The notes: generated by a model from the letters alone, not told the origin. A DNA stretch of 64,000 bases from Oligella sp050920755 (GCF_050920755.1 NZ_CP158480.1:2356001-2420000); one strand, 5' to 3'; numbered from the stretch's first letter, positions 36,732 to 45,997 are shown. Translations and numbers: made by a program.

Positions 36732-38297
36732 TTAGGCGTTTGTTTCCGCCTGCCGGTGATGCGGTAAGAGTTCAGCGATATCTTTCGCTTTGTGTGTAGG
36801 CAGACGCGCCAAGACGTCTTTAAGATAGGCGTGCGGATCGTGACCGTTCAACTTAGCCGATTGGATCAGGGACATGATCGCTGCGGCACGTTGACCGGCT
36901 TTCTCTGAACCGACGAACAACCAATTCTTACGACCTATCGCCAACGGTCGAATGAGGTTTTCTACCGCATTATTATCCAGCGGCAACTGCGCATTCTCCA
37001 GTAGGCGTGTTAAGGCCGTCCTGTTGCTTAAACTGTAGCGAATGGCTTTAGCGATCGCCGAGTTCGGCGGTACCAACTCAAATTGGCTGCGTAACCACGT
37101 TTCTAACTGATTCAATGCCGGGCCCAAGTGGCGTTGTCGATGGGCAAGTCGCTCCGGTGGGCTGAGATTTTTAGCCTCGGCTTCATGCTGATAGAGTTGT
37201 TGGATTTGTAGCAGCGCTTGCTCTGCGACTTGACTCCCATTGGCTTGGTAGATGTCGTGGAACTTACGTCGTGCATGCGCCCAACAGCCACCCTCTAACA
37301 CCTGACCATCCGCAAAGAGCGCTTTATAACCGGCATAATCATCGCACATCAGGCTGCCGCGCCAATCCCCTAAGAACTCACGCGCATGCGCACCCGAACG
37401 CCCCGGCTTAAAGTCATAAATAACCGCCTTAAAATCCTCATAAGCACCCGGCGCATAGACCCGGAAATATCCGCGCTGCGGTTTATCCTTTTGATGGTGT
37501 AGGTAACGAATCGGTGTCTCATCGGCATGTAAGACAGCGCGTGCCGGCATCTCTTTGCGTAAGGCATCCACTAGGGGCTGCAGCTGAGCACCACAGCTAC
37601 CGACCCAATCCGCTAGCGTTGAACGCGCGATGCGTACCCCACTGCGTTCAAAGATCGCTTCTTGGCGATAGAGTGGCAAATGATCCTGATACTTCATGAT
37701 TAACACCGACGCTAATAAGCCGGTGGTTGCGATGCCCTTATCGATGATATGGGGTGGCACCGGTGCTTGGTTTAGCGTCTTGCAGCAATCGCAGGCGTAT
37801 TTAGGTCGGATATGATTCTCTACGGAGAGGGTGCCCGGTACAAAGTCTAATTTCCGGCTCACATCATCACCGATATGGCGCATCTCAGCACCACATGAGC
37901 AGGTGGTATGATCAAGATCATGACGGATGTCAACGGACGGTAGGCCCGGCGGTAAGCTTATGCGCACCGACACACGTCGTTGATGCGGTTGACCGACCGA
38001 CTTTGCCAGCTTCTCGGCTAAGTCATCAAGAACGACCTCAAGCTGCGCAATGTCCGCCTCAGCATCCTCGACAAAGAGCTTGGCTTGTAAGTCGGGCAGT
38101 TGCTCACTGCGCTTAGCGAAGTTGATGCGCTTTAAGAGCGCCAACTCCATCTTCACTTGTTCGTAAGCGGTTTGAATTGCTTGATAATCTGCGTCTTTAG
38201 CTGCCATCAATGCCTGCTGCTGCAGTACGATCTCACGTAACTGCTCAGCACTTAAGTTGGATAAATCACTTGGAAGAAAAGAGGTAGACTTCAGCAT
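36732..38297 (-). CDS. tnpC: IS66-family transposase TnpC
   Basis: A 521-residue IS66 DDE transposase. An N-terminal leucine-rich coiled-coil part (LSAEQLREIVLQQQALMAAK) is followed by a zinc-binding module (CSCGAEMRHIGDD, YACDCCKTLN). The DDE domain has HADETPIRYLHH and MCDDYAGYKALF, and the C-terminal signature is NNAVENLIRPLAIGRKNWLF. It appears intact. Confidence 0.96.
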   Translation of the reverse strand: MLKSTSFLPSDLSNLSAEQLREIVLQQQALMAAKDADYQAIQTAYEQVKMELALLKRINFAKRSEQLPDLQAKLFVEDAEADIAQLEVVLDDLAEKLAKSVGQPHQRRVSVRISLPPGLPSVDIRHDLDHTTCSCGAEMRHIGDDVSRKLDFVPGTLSVENHIRPKYACDCCKTLNQAPVPPHIIDKGIATTGLLASVLIMKYQDHLPLYRQEAIFERSGVRIARSTLADWVGSCGAQLQPLVDALRKEMPARAVLHADETPIRYLHHQKDKPQRGYFRVYAPGAYEDFKAVIYDFKPGRSGAHAREFLGDWRGSLMCDDYAGYKALFADGQVLEGGCWAHARRKFHDIYQANGSQVAEQALLQIQQLYQHEAEAKNLSPPERLAHRQRHLGPALNQLETWLRSQFELVPPNSAIAKAIRYSLSNRTALTRLLENAQLPLDNNAVENLIRPLAIGRKNWLFVGSEKAGQRAAAIMSLIQSAKLNGHDPHAYLKDVLARLPTHKAKDIAELLPHHRQAETNA

Positions 38298-38383
38298 GTG
38301 TCATAGTATAGCCCCATGCTGAAGGGGTGCGATCCCGATGAACCCCAATTGACAAACGTCGGGTAAATAAGTCACGATCGAGT

Positions 38384-38806
38384 CTAAGAACAGCGGTAAA
38401 TACTGCCTTCCCCAAGCCTCTGCCAAGGCAGTCCCCGGCTTAAGGCTTGTAGCGCTTGAGCGGTAAGTTGAGGATGTTCATGAACCTCCGCTCTGTGAAA
38501 TCGACCCTCATGAAGTCGCCGAGTGCACAGCCAAGTACCCGGCGCATCATGCACTAATAGCTTTAATAAACTCTGCGAACGATTCATAAAGAGATAAGCC
38601 TCATGAGGTGCTACTTGACCAAACTGCTGAATCGCTTTAGTTCGTAAACTATCCATACCGGCACGTAAGTCCGTTGGTTCGCTTAGCAACACGATTTTGT
38701 CCAAACGGAGTAAACCGCCGGTAGTGCCTTGACCCACTAAACAATCCAACGCATCGAATTGACCTGCGACACCATGGTAAGGCGTCGTACCCATCAAATA
38801 CTGCAT
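38384..38806 (-). CDS. tnpB: IS66-family accessory protein TnpB
   Basis: A 140-residue IS66 Orf2-type protein: LRLDKIVLLSEPTDLRAGMDSL, then EAYLFMNRSQSLLKLLVHDAPGTWLCTRRLHEGRF. IS66 TnpB is required for efficient transposition; its biochemical role is not settled (it is unrelated to IS605 TnpB). The first ~35 residues (MQYLMGTTPYHGVAGQFDAL) exceed the usual start, so translation may begin later. Confidence 0.9.
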   Translation of the reverse strand: MQYLMGTTPYHGVAGQFDALDCLVGQGTTGGLLRLDKIVLLSEPTDLRAGMDSLRTKAIQQFGQVAPHEAYLFMNRSQSLLKLLVHDAPGTWLCTRRLHEGRFHRAEVHEHPQLTAQALQALSRGLPWQRLGEGSIYRCS

Positions 38807-38899
38807 AGTATTCTCCTAAAACACATTGAAAACACCAGTGTGCCGTATGTCAGGTAGAATAAATACATGTGTTCATCGGACGCTTACTTAGATTATAAT

Positions 38900-39493
38900 T
38901 TATTTAAGCTCAATCTCTACACGACGGTTTGGTTGTAAACATGAAATCAGTTCTCTACCTGAACCGTCACATTGCACAACCGGATTACTCTTACCGTAAC
39001 CTTGAGCTGTTACTTTATTGGCAGGAACGCCTAAGTTAATTAAGTAGTTCCTAACGCAGTTAGCTCGGTCTTGGGAAAGCCGTAAATTATAGGTATCTGA
39101 ACCTAAGCGATCAGTATAACCAGCAACTTCGATGAAGCTAAACTGACCCATTCGACTTAGACCTTCAGCGAACCCTTGTAACTTGCGCTGACCTTCAGGA
39201 CGCAAATTTGCACTGTCGAAATCGAATAAAGCGTCGGCATCAATAGTAAAGCGCTCAGCCTGTTGCTTTACGTCCGGAGGACAAGTTGCATCAACCGGAT
39301 CGACTGATTTCCAGTAGAACTCGTTGGTATAGTAATTAGAGTCATACAATACTTTGAATTGACATGTAGTAACTCCATTGCTCCCTCTACCCGGGGTGTG
39401 AAAATGGAACAGATAGTCCCACTCACGTACGCCGACGAAACCCTCACCAAAGTGTGGTCGACCAAGTAAGTAATAGCGATTTATAGTTAACAC
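38900..39493 (-). pseudogene. TpgA-like OmpA-domain protein, 5'-truncated
   Basis: A 197-codon frame from a GTG. Residues ~6–60 (YYLLGRPHFGEGFVGVREWD) are the second half of a BamE/SmpA-like domain; residues ~80–197 are an OmpA peptidoglycan-binding domain (FDFDSANLRPEGQRKLQGF, VAGYTDRLGSDTYNLRLSQD, RANCVRNYL, NRRVEIELK). In Acinetobacter, TpgA with this layout is encoded after the trimeric autotransporter Ata, anchors to peptidoglycan and supports its display. Here the signal peptide and first half of the BamE domain are absent; a stop codon directly precedes the GTG and only 74 bases separate it from the adhesin stop. The product would not be exported by itself. An alternative is a genuine short cytoplasmic form, which seems unlikely. 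Confidence 0.72.
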
Positions 39494-39513
39494 TCATTAT
39501 TTGACCCCTTTAT

Positions 39514-39545
39514 AACTCCCGCTACCGTCCCCGGTAGCGGGAGTT
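39514..39545 (-). terminator. Strong hairpin between adhesin and TpgA-like gene
   Basis: AACTCCCGCTACC and GGTAGCGGGAGTT form a perfect 13-bp stem with a 6-base loop, 23 bases past the adhesin stop. On the adhesin strand it is followed by ATAAAGGGG, with no T run. It probably ends or attenuates adhesin transcription before the TpgA-like frame. Confidence 0.65.
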
Positions 39546-39567
39546 AAGATTCATTAAATTGTTAAAT

Positions 39568-42500
39568 TTACCACTGATAACCAGCACCAATCGTACCACC
39601 TGCACCACCACGACCTGATGTTGTAGCTGTACCTTTCAGGATCCATTTACCGTTATCACTCACAGTCGATACACCGATTGCCATACCGGTTTCACCCCGC
39701 CATACACCACCGGCCAAAGCGACCATGCTCTTACCAGGTAAGTATGCTTGAGGTAAACCCGCTGTTGCCATTGCTGCTGCAATACCGGCATTGGCTCGGT
39801 TATTATTGCGGTTAATGTCGTAACGGTTAGCATCAATCTCGCTCTTCAAGCTATTATGAGAAGCAGATAATTGATTAACATTCACTGCATCAGTGCCATC
39901 AATACCCGGCGCAAGGTTAGTAATACGGTTATTGCTCATATTAATACCTTGGCTATTAATTACTGGACCGCCGTTATTAATAGCAATCGTATCTGCATTA
40001 ACCGCGGTTGCACTTACTGTCTTCGCTGTTAAACTATTTAACTGCAAGTCTTGATTTAAACGAATATCGACTTGACCCTTGTCTTTAGATCCGGTTTGAG
40101 TCACAGTAATGTTTTGATCACCGATAAAGGCAACTGTACCGTTAGGTCCGATATTTGCTGCATTACCCTTGTCGTCGGTCACATTCCAACCCGCACTAGC
40201 AATGCCACCGATGTTTTCGATCTTGGTATCAAGGTCACCATGGATACCATTTAAGGCATCATTAACATTGTTATATTTTTTACCGGCAACATTCAGCTCA
40301 GTAATTAACTGACCGTTTTCAAACTTAGAGTCACCACCCATGCCGAAAGCAATGCTATTACCCATGTTTTGAATCTGGCTACCATTAACAGCGTCAGTAC
40401 TACCACTTTCAATTTTACCGTCAGCCAAGTTAGTAATAACTGTGCCATTTTGACCTTCAAGCGTAATGGTATTTTTAGGCGAACCCGTAGCACCATCATA
40501 CTTAACATTACGGTCATCCAAGTTATCGATATTTTGTTGAATTTCTTTCAACTGAGATACGTTAACCGCATCTGTATCGTTAATACCCGGAGCTACATTA
40601 GTAATTGTTAAGTTGCCTGCATCAATTCCTGTGATAGAGAGGCTAGGACCGTTTCTAATAAACAGGCCTTTATTAGTTAAATTCACCTCGTCGCCCACAC
40701 GAACACCGCTACTATCAACAACCGTTCCACCGGTTGTTAATGAAGTAAGCACTAAGTCTTCAGCCAGTAAAATCTCTAATTGACCCTTCTCATTAAGATC
40801 AGTTCTAATATTTCTTGAAGAAGCTGCTTCAGAACCTGCCAAGTCACCTACGATATCTAAAGTTTCTCCAAGCGCTTTATGAATAGATTTACCTGTATTA
40901 ACGGCAAATGACAGACCTTTGGCCGTTAAATCGTCACCGATGCCATCAACGTACTTCTTATTAACGATATGATTACCCTCGGTGATAGGACCATCATAAT
41001 AGACATCTCCCGCATTCGTTACATGGAAGTGATTACCTAACTTGGTCTCGCCCGTAACGGTCAGATTGTTCGTTTTCACACTGCTATTATTAATGACGGT
41101 TTCACCAATTGTTAGTGAACCATCTTCAGTTAAATCAACGTTTTTAGATAACTGAATTGACAAGCTACCATCATCTTTCTTGGTTACACCGATGTTTTCT
41201 TCGGTTAAAGCTTCTAAATCAGCACCGCCCACGAGGCCTAAAGTCTCATTCAGCTTACGATTAACCACTTGGCCATCATCACCAACAAAGCGTAAACCAT
41301 CATTTAAGGTCGCCACTTCTTCAGTGGTACCGTCAGACCTCTTGTAAACAATGCGAGTTTTTGACTTACCGTCCGCACCATCGTTACCATCAAGACCCTG
41401 CGCACCCTTCTGAACGGTCAGATCGGCACCCGCACCGTCTTTACCTGTAAGACCAATTGAACCATCCTTACCATTGATAGCGACGCCCGGCTTACCATCT
41501 ACACCATCCTTACCCGGCGCCTTATTCTGACCGACAATAATGCTGTTTAAGCCTCGGATATCCTTAGACAAAGCCACACGAATCAAGCTATTACTATCTT
41601 CAACCCGTTCAATCCGGGTCATGATGTTTTCGCCATCGTCAAACTTCGTCCACTCCGTATTAGCCTCAGCACCGGCCACGGTTACGCGTGAACCCAACTC
41701 AGAAATAAATGGACCGCCTTCATTGGCATCAAAACTTAAGTTCATATTACTGCCATCGGGAATCAGATCACGAACTGTTTTCAATTGCGCGACGTTAACT
41801 GCATCCGTGTCTTCTGAGCCGGCCGCTACGTTGATGATTTGGCGGCTAATACCATTGTCACCTACGGACACGGCAGCGTGCGTCGATTTCCATGTAACAT
41901 TGCTTAGATCAGAGGCGCCGTTTTTAGCGATATCATAACCTCCCTTCTCAGCTGGACCTCTATTAACAATAGAACCACTACCTAGGGCAACAGCGTCCTT
42001 TACTGTAGTCGAGGCATTTAAACCTATGGCGATAGAGTTGTCCGCATCCTCTTTTGCTTTAGCACCATTACCCATAGCGATTGTATTTGCAGCTAATGAT
42101 TCTGAAGCAGAACCAATAGCAATCGAATTTTGCTTCGTCGCTTTAGTGCCAGTACCCATAGCAATCGCGTCATAGTTTCCGGTTCCAGCCTGTTCACCTG
42201 CTTTTGCAAAACGTCCAATCGCTATTGAATTATTACTGTAAGAAGTAGCATTAAAACCTACTGCAATAGTTTCATTACCATAGGCCCTAGGACTTGAACC
42301 GATAGAAACAACATTTCTTGTGGATGAAGTTAGATTTCCGTTAGCATAATTCCCGATCAATATACCACGATCATTCTTTGTACTATCGCCTGCCTGAGTA
42401 CCAATAATAATCGTACGATCAGAACTTGAGCCTGCGCCGGCAAGGTGACCCATATAGATATTATTATCGCCTTGTGCACTAGCAGTCGATTGAGTACCCC

Positions 42501-43584
42501 ATCCCCTACCAGCCAGATTTCCGATAGCAATATTGCCGTCACCCTTATACTGCTGACCCGCCCCAGAACCGATAAATGTATTAGCCCCAGGGCCAAAACC
42601 AGGGAAAGTTGCATTTTTCCCATCATTCGATTGCGAATTCTTACCTGCTGCTTGGCCAATCATAATACTTTTTCCCGCCTTTAGATCGGTTATATTCCTA
42701 CCTGCTTCTTCACCGATGGCGATATTTGCGTTAGAGTACGTATTTTTACCTGCATACTTACCAATATAAACGCTCGGAGCATACACACGATCTTCTTGCG
42801 AAATGTCTTGTTTACCTGCTTCTGCCATACCGGCTTGATAACCAATAGCAACGCTATAATCTCGCTTATAATTAGCGCCTGCTTCGGTACCGATATTAAC
42901 ATTATGAATATTCCAATTGTTGCGCGTACCTGTACCGGCGTTTTCACCAATTGAAATCACACGCCCACCATCAGCTGTCGCTCCGGCACCGATAGCGATA
43001 TTATTTTGTTTACCAACAGTCTCACGATCACTCGGATTCTGAGGGTTGTTCATATCGGCACGACCTGCAGTAGCATCAGATCCGATGGCAATAGAACCGG
43101 TTGTCACCGCCTTGGCATTTAAACCAATGGCATAAGAACTATGTTGCATAGCTTGGGAATTGTGACCAATAACGACCGAATTTGCTGGCAAATCTTTGAC
43201 AAATTTCTGTGCTTCAGCATAAGTCCCTTTAAAAGTAACTAAACCGACGGCATTGTTATTACCTGGAACCACGCAGTTCCAAGAAAATTTTGACTGGTCG
43301 GCAGGATTAACATTAGAGTTCGTAATACAAATTGCACCATTATTGTCACCGCCTGTCGTCGGACCGACCGCTGTACCTGCCGCAAAAACAACGGTACTAC
43401 TAAGTGATAAAACTAATGCTGATACAACTCTCCCCAGATTAAAAACCGACGATGTCATTGTATTTACCTTTCCGGCTCTATTATTAACCGTCGTACCGGC
43501 CTTACCCATATGACCCTCAATTTCTGACACCGCTACCCAAGCATTTAATGATTCGTTATAAACTGACCGAAATACTTTGTTCAT
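39568..43584 (-). CDS. Trimeric autotransporter adhesin (YadA family)
   Basis: A 1338-residue type Vc secreted surface adhesin. The N terminus MNKVFRSVYNESLNAWVAVS is the extended signal peptide region (ESPR), with the hydrophobic core VVSALVLSLSSTVVFA near residues 53–68. About residues 150–560 are YadA-head repeats of the SIAIG-x-x-A type. Four neck/stalk motifs (DAVNVAQLK, DAVNVSQLK, DAVNGSQI, DAVNVNQL) follow. A collagen-like Gly-x-y stretch (GKDGVDGKPGVAINGKDG and beyond) lies near residues 700–760. The last ~75 residues are the YadA anchor, ending GGTIGAGYQW. The ATG at 43584 was chosen: GGGGAC precedes it and it gives the ESPR; a frame 16 codons longer is not conserved. IS5 copy C begins 136 bases upstream, and a truncated TpgA-like frame is downstream. 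Confidence 0.95.
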   Translation of the reverse strand: MNKVFRSVYNESLNAWVAVSEIEGHMGKAGTTVNNRAGKVNTMTSSVFNLGRVVSALVLSLSSTVVFAAGTAVGPTTGGDNNGAICITNSNVNPADQSKFSWNCVVPGNNNAVGLVTFKGTYAEAQKFVKDLPANSVVIGHNSQAMQHSSYAIGLNAKAVTTGSIAIGSDATAGRADMNNPQNPSDRETVGKQNNIAIGAGATADGGRVISIGENAGTGTRNNWNIHNVNIGTEAGANYKRDYSVAIGYQAGMAEAGKQDISQEDRVYAPSVYIGKYAGKNTYSNANIAIGEEAGRNITDLKAGKSIMIGQAAGKNSQSNDGKNATFPGFGPGANTFIGSGAGQQYKGDGNIAIGNLAGRGWGTQSTASAQGDNNIYMGHLAGAGSSSDRTIIIGTQAGDSTKNDRGILIGNYANGNLTSSTRNVVSIGSSPRAYGNETIAVGFNATSYSNNSIAIGRFAKAGEQAGTGNYDAIAMGTGTKATKQNSIAIGSASESLAANTIAMGNGAKAKEDADNSIAIGLNASTTVKDAVALGSGSIVNRGPAEKGGYDIAKNGASDLSNVTWKSTHAAVSVGDNGISRQIINVAAGSEDTDAVNVAQLKTVRDLIPDGSNMNLSFDANEGGPFISELGSRVTVAGAEANTEWTKFDDGENIMTRIERVEDSNSLIRVALSKDIRGLNSIIVGQNKAPGKDGVDGKPGVAINGKDGSIGLTGKDGAGADLTVQKGAQGLDGNDGADGKSKTRIVYKRSDGTTEEVATLNDGLRFVGDDGQVVNRKLNETLGLVGGADLEALTEENIGVTKKDDGSLSIQLSKNVDLTEDGSLTIGETVINNSSVKTNNLTVTGETKLGNHFHVTNAGDVYYDGPITEGNHIVNKKYVDGIGDDLTAKGLSFAVNTGKSIHKALGETLDIVGDLAGSEAASSRNIRTDLNEKGQLEILLAEDLVLTSLTTGGTVVDSSGVRVGDEVNLTNKGLFIRNGPSLSITGIDAGNLTITNVAPGINDTDAVNVSQLKEIQQNIDNLDDRNVKYDGATGSPKNTITLEGQNGTVITNLADGKIESGSTDAVNGSQIQNMGNSIAFGMGGDSKFENGQLITELNVAGKKYNNVNDALNGIHGDLDTKIENIGGIASAGWNVTDDKGNAANIGPNGTVAFIGDQNITVTQTGSKDKGQVDIRLNQDLQLNSLTAKTVSATAVNADTIAINNGGPVINSQGINMSNNRITNLAPGIDGTDAVNVNQLSASHNSLKSEIDANRYDINRNNNRANAGIAAAMATAGLPQAYLPGKSMVALAGGVWRGETGMAIGVSTVSDNGKWILKGTATTSGRGGAGGTIGAGYQW

Positions 43585-43694
43585 TTTCTTTGTCCCCTGA
43601 TTGATTGATAATAAATTGCTTAAGACAAGCATAACCCTTATTTACACGCCGATATTAAATCATTAGATTAAAACAATTTTTGTCAGTAACTTGC

Positions 43695-43716
43695 GTGTAA
43701 CTCTCACGAGTTACAC
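43695..43716. repeat. Palindrome abutting IS5 copy C
   Basis: GTGTAACTC, TCAC, GAGTTACAC: perfect 9-bp arms with a 4-base loop, ending 4 bases before the IS left end and 111 bases upstream of the adhesin start codon. It could be an operator of the adhesin or simply the structured target chosen by the IS. Confidence 0.5.
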
Positions 43717-43789
43717 CGTGAGACCTTTGCAATAACCCCTCAAACTTCCTAAAATATGGCTTATTTCCTTGCTTTCTTACTTCAGTCCC

Positions 43790-44800
43790 ATGAGTAGTTT
43801 CTTTCAACAAACCGCCAAAGCCCGTATTGCCAAACACCTCGACCGTTTTCCGTTACTTAAGTTAGATCAAGTGATTGATTGGCGACCGATTGAACGCTAC
43901 CTCAATTCACAAAAGCAGCGTCGATTGACGACTCAACAAGGTCGTCCGAGTTATCCCGTGCTCGCCATGTTTAAGGCAGTCCTATTGGGTCAATGGCATA
44001 GCCTCTCCGATCCGGAGCTTGAGCATAGTTTGGTGACTCGCATTGATTTTACGATTTTTTGCGGTTTTGATGATATGGACGTTCCCGATCACAGTACCCT
44101 ATGCCGTTACCGTAATTGGTTGGCTGAGGAGGGTTTATTGGATAAGCTGTTAGTGCTTATCAATCAGCAGTTAAGCGAGAAGGGTCTAAAAGTAGCCAAG
44201 GCACAAACGGCAGTGGTTGATGCGACGATTATTCAAACGGCAGGTCGTAAGAAAATGAAGGCAATTGAGCAGCTTGAGGACGGTGAGTATCATGAGTCTG
44301 CACCAAGCACTGATAAGGATGCACGTTGGACAAAAAAGGGGGCTGACTTCCATTTAGGCTTTAAGCTACATGCTCGTTCGGATGGTGAGGGCTATATTGA
44401 AAAGCTTAATACCACGCCCGCTAATGTGCATGAGGTTAATCAACTTGAACCGCTCGTCAATGATTTGAAACAGGGCACGAGAGTAGAAGCGGATAAGGGC
44501 TATAGCAGCGCAAAGAATCGAAAGCGATTACAAGCGCTCGGCTTAGAAGATGGCATTATGCAAAAGGCGCATCGCGGTTCAGTGTTGACACGTGAGCAGA
44601 TAGAACGCAACAAGCGTTTATCTAAGACTCGCTATGTGATTGAGCAAAGTTTCGGCACGCTGCACCGTAAATTCAAACATAAGCGGGCAAGCTATTTTGG
44701 TCTCGTCAAGGTGCATGCGCAGTCGCTTTTGAAAGCGATTTGCATCAATTGTTTAAAAGCTGCCAATAAGCTTAGGATAGTTGCGCCTAATTTTGCCTAA
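43790..44800 (+). CDS. IS5-family (IS1106-like) transposase, copy C
   Basis: A 336-residue DDE transposase, full length. It has the N-terminal IS5 domain with VIDWRPIERYLNSQKQRR and FKAVLLGQWHSLSDPE, a first catalytic Asp in AVVDATIIQTAG, a second in VEADKGYSSAKN, and a Glu in RYVIEQSFGTLHRKFKHKRA. The near identity of copies A–C implies recent activity. The ATG at MSSFF was chosen to match IS1106-type starts; seven upstream codons are also open. Confidence 0.96.
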   Translation: MSSFFQQTAKARIAKHLDRFPLLKLDQVIDWRPIERYLNSQKQRRLTTQQGRPSYPVLAMFKAVLLGQWHSLSDPELEHSLVTRIDFTIFCGFDDMDVPDHSTLCRYRNWLAEEGLLDKLLVLINQQLSEKGLKVAKAQTAVVDATIIQTAGRKKMKAIEQLEDGEYHESAPSTDKDARWTKKGADFHLGFKLHARSDGEGYIEKLNTTPANVHEVNQLEPLVNDLKQGTRVEADKGYSSAKNRKRLQALGLEDGIMQKAHRGSVLTREQIERNKRLSKTRYVIEQSFGTLHRKFKHKRASYFGLVKVHAQSLLKAICINCLKAANKLRIVAPNFA

Positions 44801-44845
44801 AAGGCAGAATTAGGCAGATAAATGCCTAAAAAACAGGCATTTATC
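44786..44845 (+). terminator. Double hairpin in the IS5 3' end
   Basis: CCTAATTTTGCCT pairs with AGGCAGAATTAGG (12 of 13, overlapping the transposase stop), then GATAAATGCCT pairs perfectly with AGGCATTTATC. The same pair lies at the 3' end of copies A and B and, degraded, in remnant D. It probably shields the host from transposase read-through and blocks inward transcription. Confidence 0.6.
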
Positions 44846-44955
44846 GATAAAAGCGGGGTGAAATTTGTCGAAAATTTCCAAAAAAATCAAAAAATCAAAA
44901 AAATTTCCAAGTAGAACAAAAAAGCGCTATTTAACCGTTTTTATGCAAAAGTCTC

Positions 44956-45351
44956 ACTGTGTCACACGAAGAACTGTTTTTATATTGCTGATAAGTTCAC
45001 TAAAGCCAACCTTACATATGAATGTGAATGACGAACAGCTTACCGATTTAAATTTAAACATGCTCATTTATATACAAGCAGCTGAGTTATACCTAGTGAT
45101 TTTTTTAGTTTTTTTTTGCTTAAGAAACTATTCTTTATTACTAATATATACCTTTTTTCACAAATTGCAAGTTTTTTTTATAATTGGCTTAATGACAGTT
45201 TAAGTGTCTGTTTTTAACACCTTGTTAAACACCCCTTATCAATTACCATTCTTGTGCGATCGACTTTGACAAAAGTTTTCCCACAAAGGGCAGTTTAAAA
45301 CACAACTATGATTGCTTACGTTACGATTCAAGCTTTATCATTTGAATCACA
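44956..45351. other. AT-rich gap between IS5 copy C and the IS3 fragment
   Basis: About 400 bases with long T runs. A 112-codon open frame that begins inside the IS has low-complexity lysine-rich sequence and no homology I recognise. If copy C inserted upstream of the adhesin, part of this may be the displaced original adhesin promoter region. I cannot support a gene here. Confidence 0.5.
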
Positions 45352-45997
45352 TTAGGCGTTCTGATAAGGGCATTCCGGCTCAATAAAGTCAATCAGAATG
45401 CCTCGCTGCTGCGCCCACTGCGTGAACTCTGTGGAAGTAAACTCCGGTCCGTTGTCCGTACGAATACACTGCGGATATCCATGGGCTTGCCCAAGCTGAT
45501 CTAAAAAGCGAGTCACCCGAATAGCAGGCAGACTCACCCCCCATGTCGATGCCTAGCACCTCACGGTTAAAGTCATCTATCACGTTAAGTGTACGGAACC
45601 GACGGCGACCCGTCAGGCCATCCGACATAAAATCAATTGACCAACTGCTTCGTGCCATGACCGGTTGCGTCAATGGCATCGGATGCCTTGCCGGTAAATG
45701 CTGTTTGCGTTTGATTCGTAGCTGTAACCGGAGCTGATGATAGACGCGTTGTACGCGTTTATGATTCCATGGATGACCTAAGGCGCGTAAGCGGTCAAAA
45801 CACTTCACAAAGCCCCGGCGAGGATGACGTTCGGTGAGCCTAAGCAAGACCTCTTCAACGAAACTATCGTCAACTTGGCGTTTACGGTAGTAATAAGCCG
45901 TGCGGCTAATACCGACTGCTTGGCAGCTTTTAACGATACTCACTTGATGCCTTGCCTGTAGGTCACGAGCCCAAGCCTTACGTGTTTCTACAGGCAC
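45352..45997 (-). pseudogene. IS3-family OrfB transposase (frameshifted and 3'-truncated)
   Basis: The N-terminal part reads SCQAVGISRTAYYYRKRQ and the rve integrase core WSIDFMSDGLTGRRRFRTLN followed by VIDDFNREVLGIDMG. At the run of six G residues (45536–45541 on the plus strand as C) the frame breaks; with five G the frame continues as GVSLPAIRVTRFLDQL and then IRTDNGPEFTSTEF. The protein then ends at YQNA, before the final Glu of the DDE triad region. Both a slip mutation and a terminal deletion inactivate it. Confidence 0.9.

Larger units (their letters stand above)
36644..38895 (-). mobile_element. IS66-family element with perfect 8-bp target duplication
   Basis: Element proper is 36652–38887 (2236 bp). 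Ends are perfect 19-bp inverted repeats, GTAAGCGTCCGATGAACAC on the left and its complement on the right. Immediately outside lie identical 8-bp direct repeats TTAGATTA (36644–36651 and 38888–38895), the duplication size typical of IS66. It carries tnpB and tnpC but only 81 bases upstream of tnpB, so no tnpA. It inserted 4 bases past the stop codon of the OmpA/TpgA-like gene. Perfect repeats suggest a recent insertion. Confidence 0.95.
43720..44955 (+). mobile_element. IS1106-like IS5-family element, copy C (complete)
   Basis: 1236 bp from GAGACCTTTGCAATAACCCC to the complement of GAGACTTTTGCATAAAAACG. It contains a full transposase reading away from the adhesin. Its left end is 136 bases upstream of the adhesin start, so it lies in or close to the adhesin promoter region. 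Copies B and C are inverted relative to each other and bracket the adhesin locus. Confidence 0.92.

Noticed and set aside
41540..41938. 132-codon ORF antisense to the adhesin
   Set aside because: Shadow of the repetitive adhesin coding sequence in the opposite strand; no family features or start signal.
39568..43584. Repeats in the adhesin gene as a CRISPR-like array
   Set aside because: The periodic sequence is explained by YadA-head protein repeats in one frame; repeats are degenerate and spacers are not distinct.
44865..45203. 112-codon ORF starting inside IS5 copy C
   Set aside because: Begins in the IS inverted-repeat region, is low-complexity and lysine-rich, and has no recognisable domain or ribosome-binding site.
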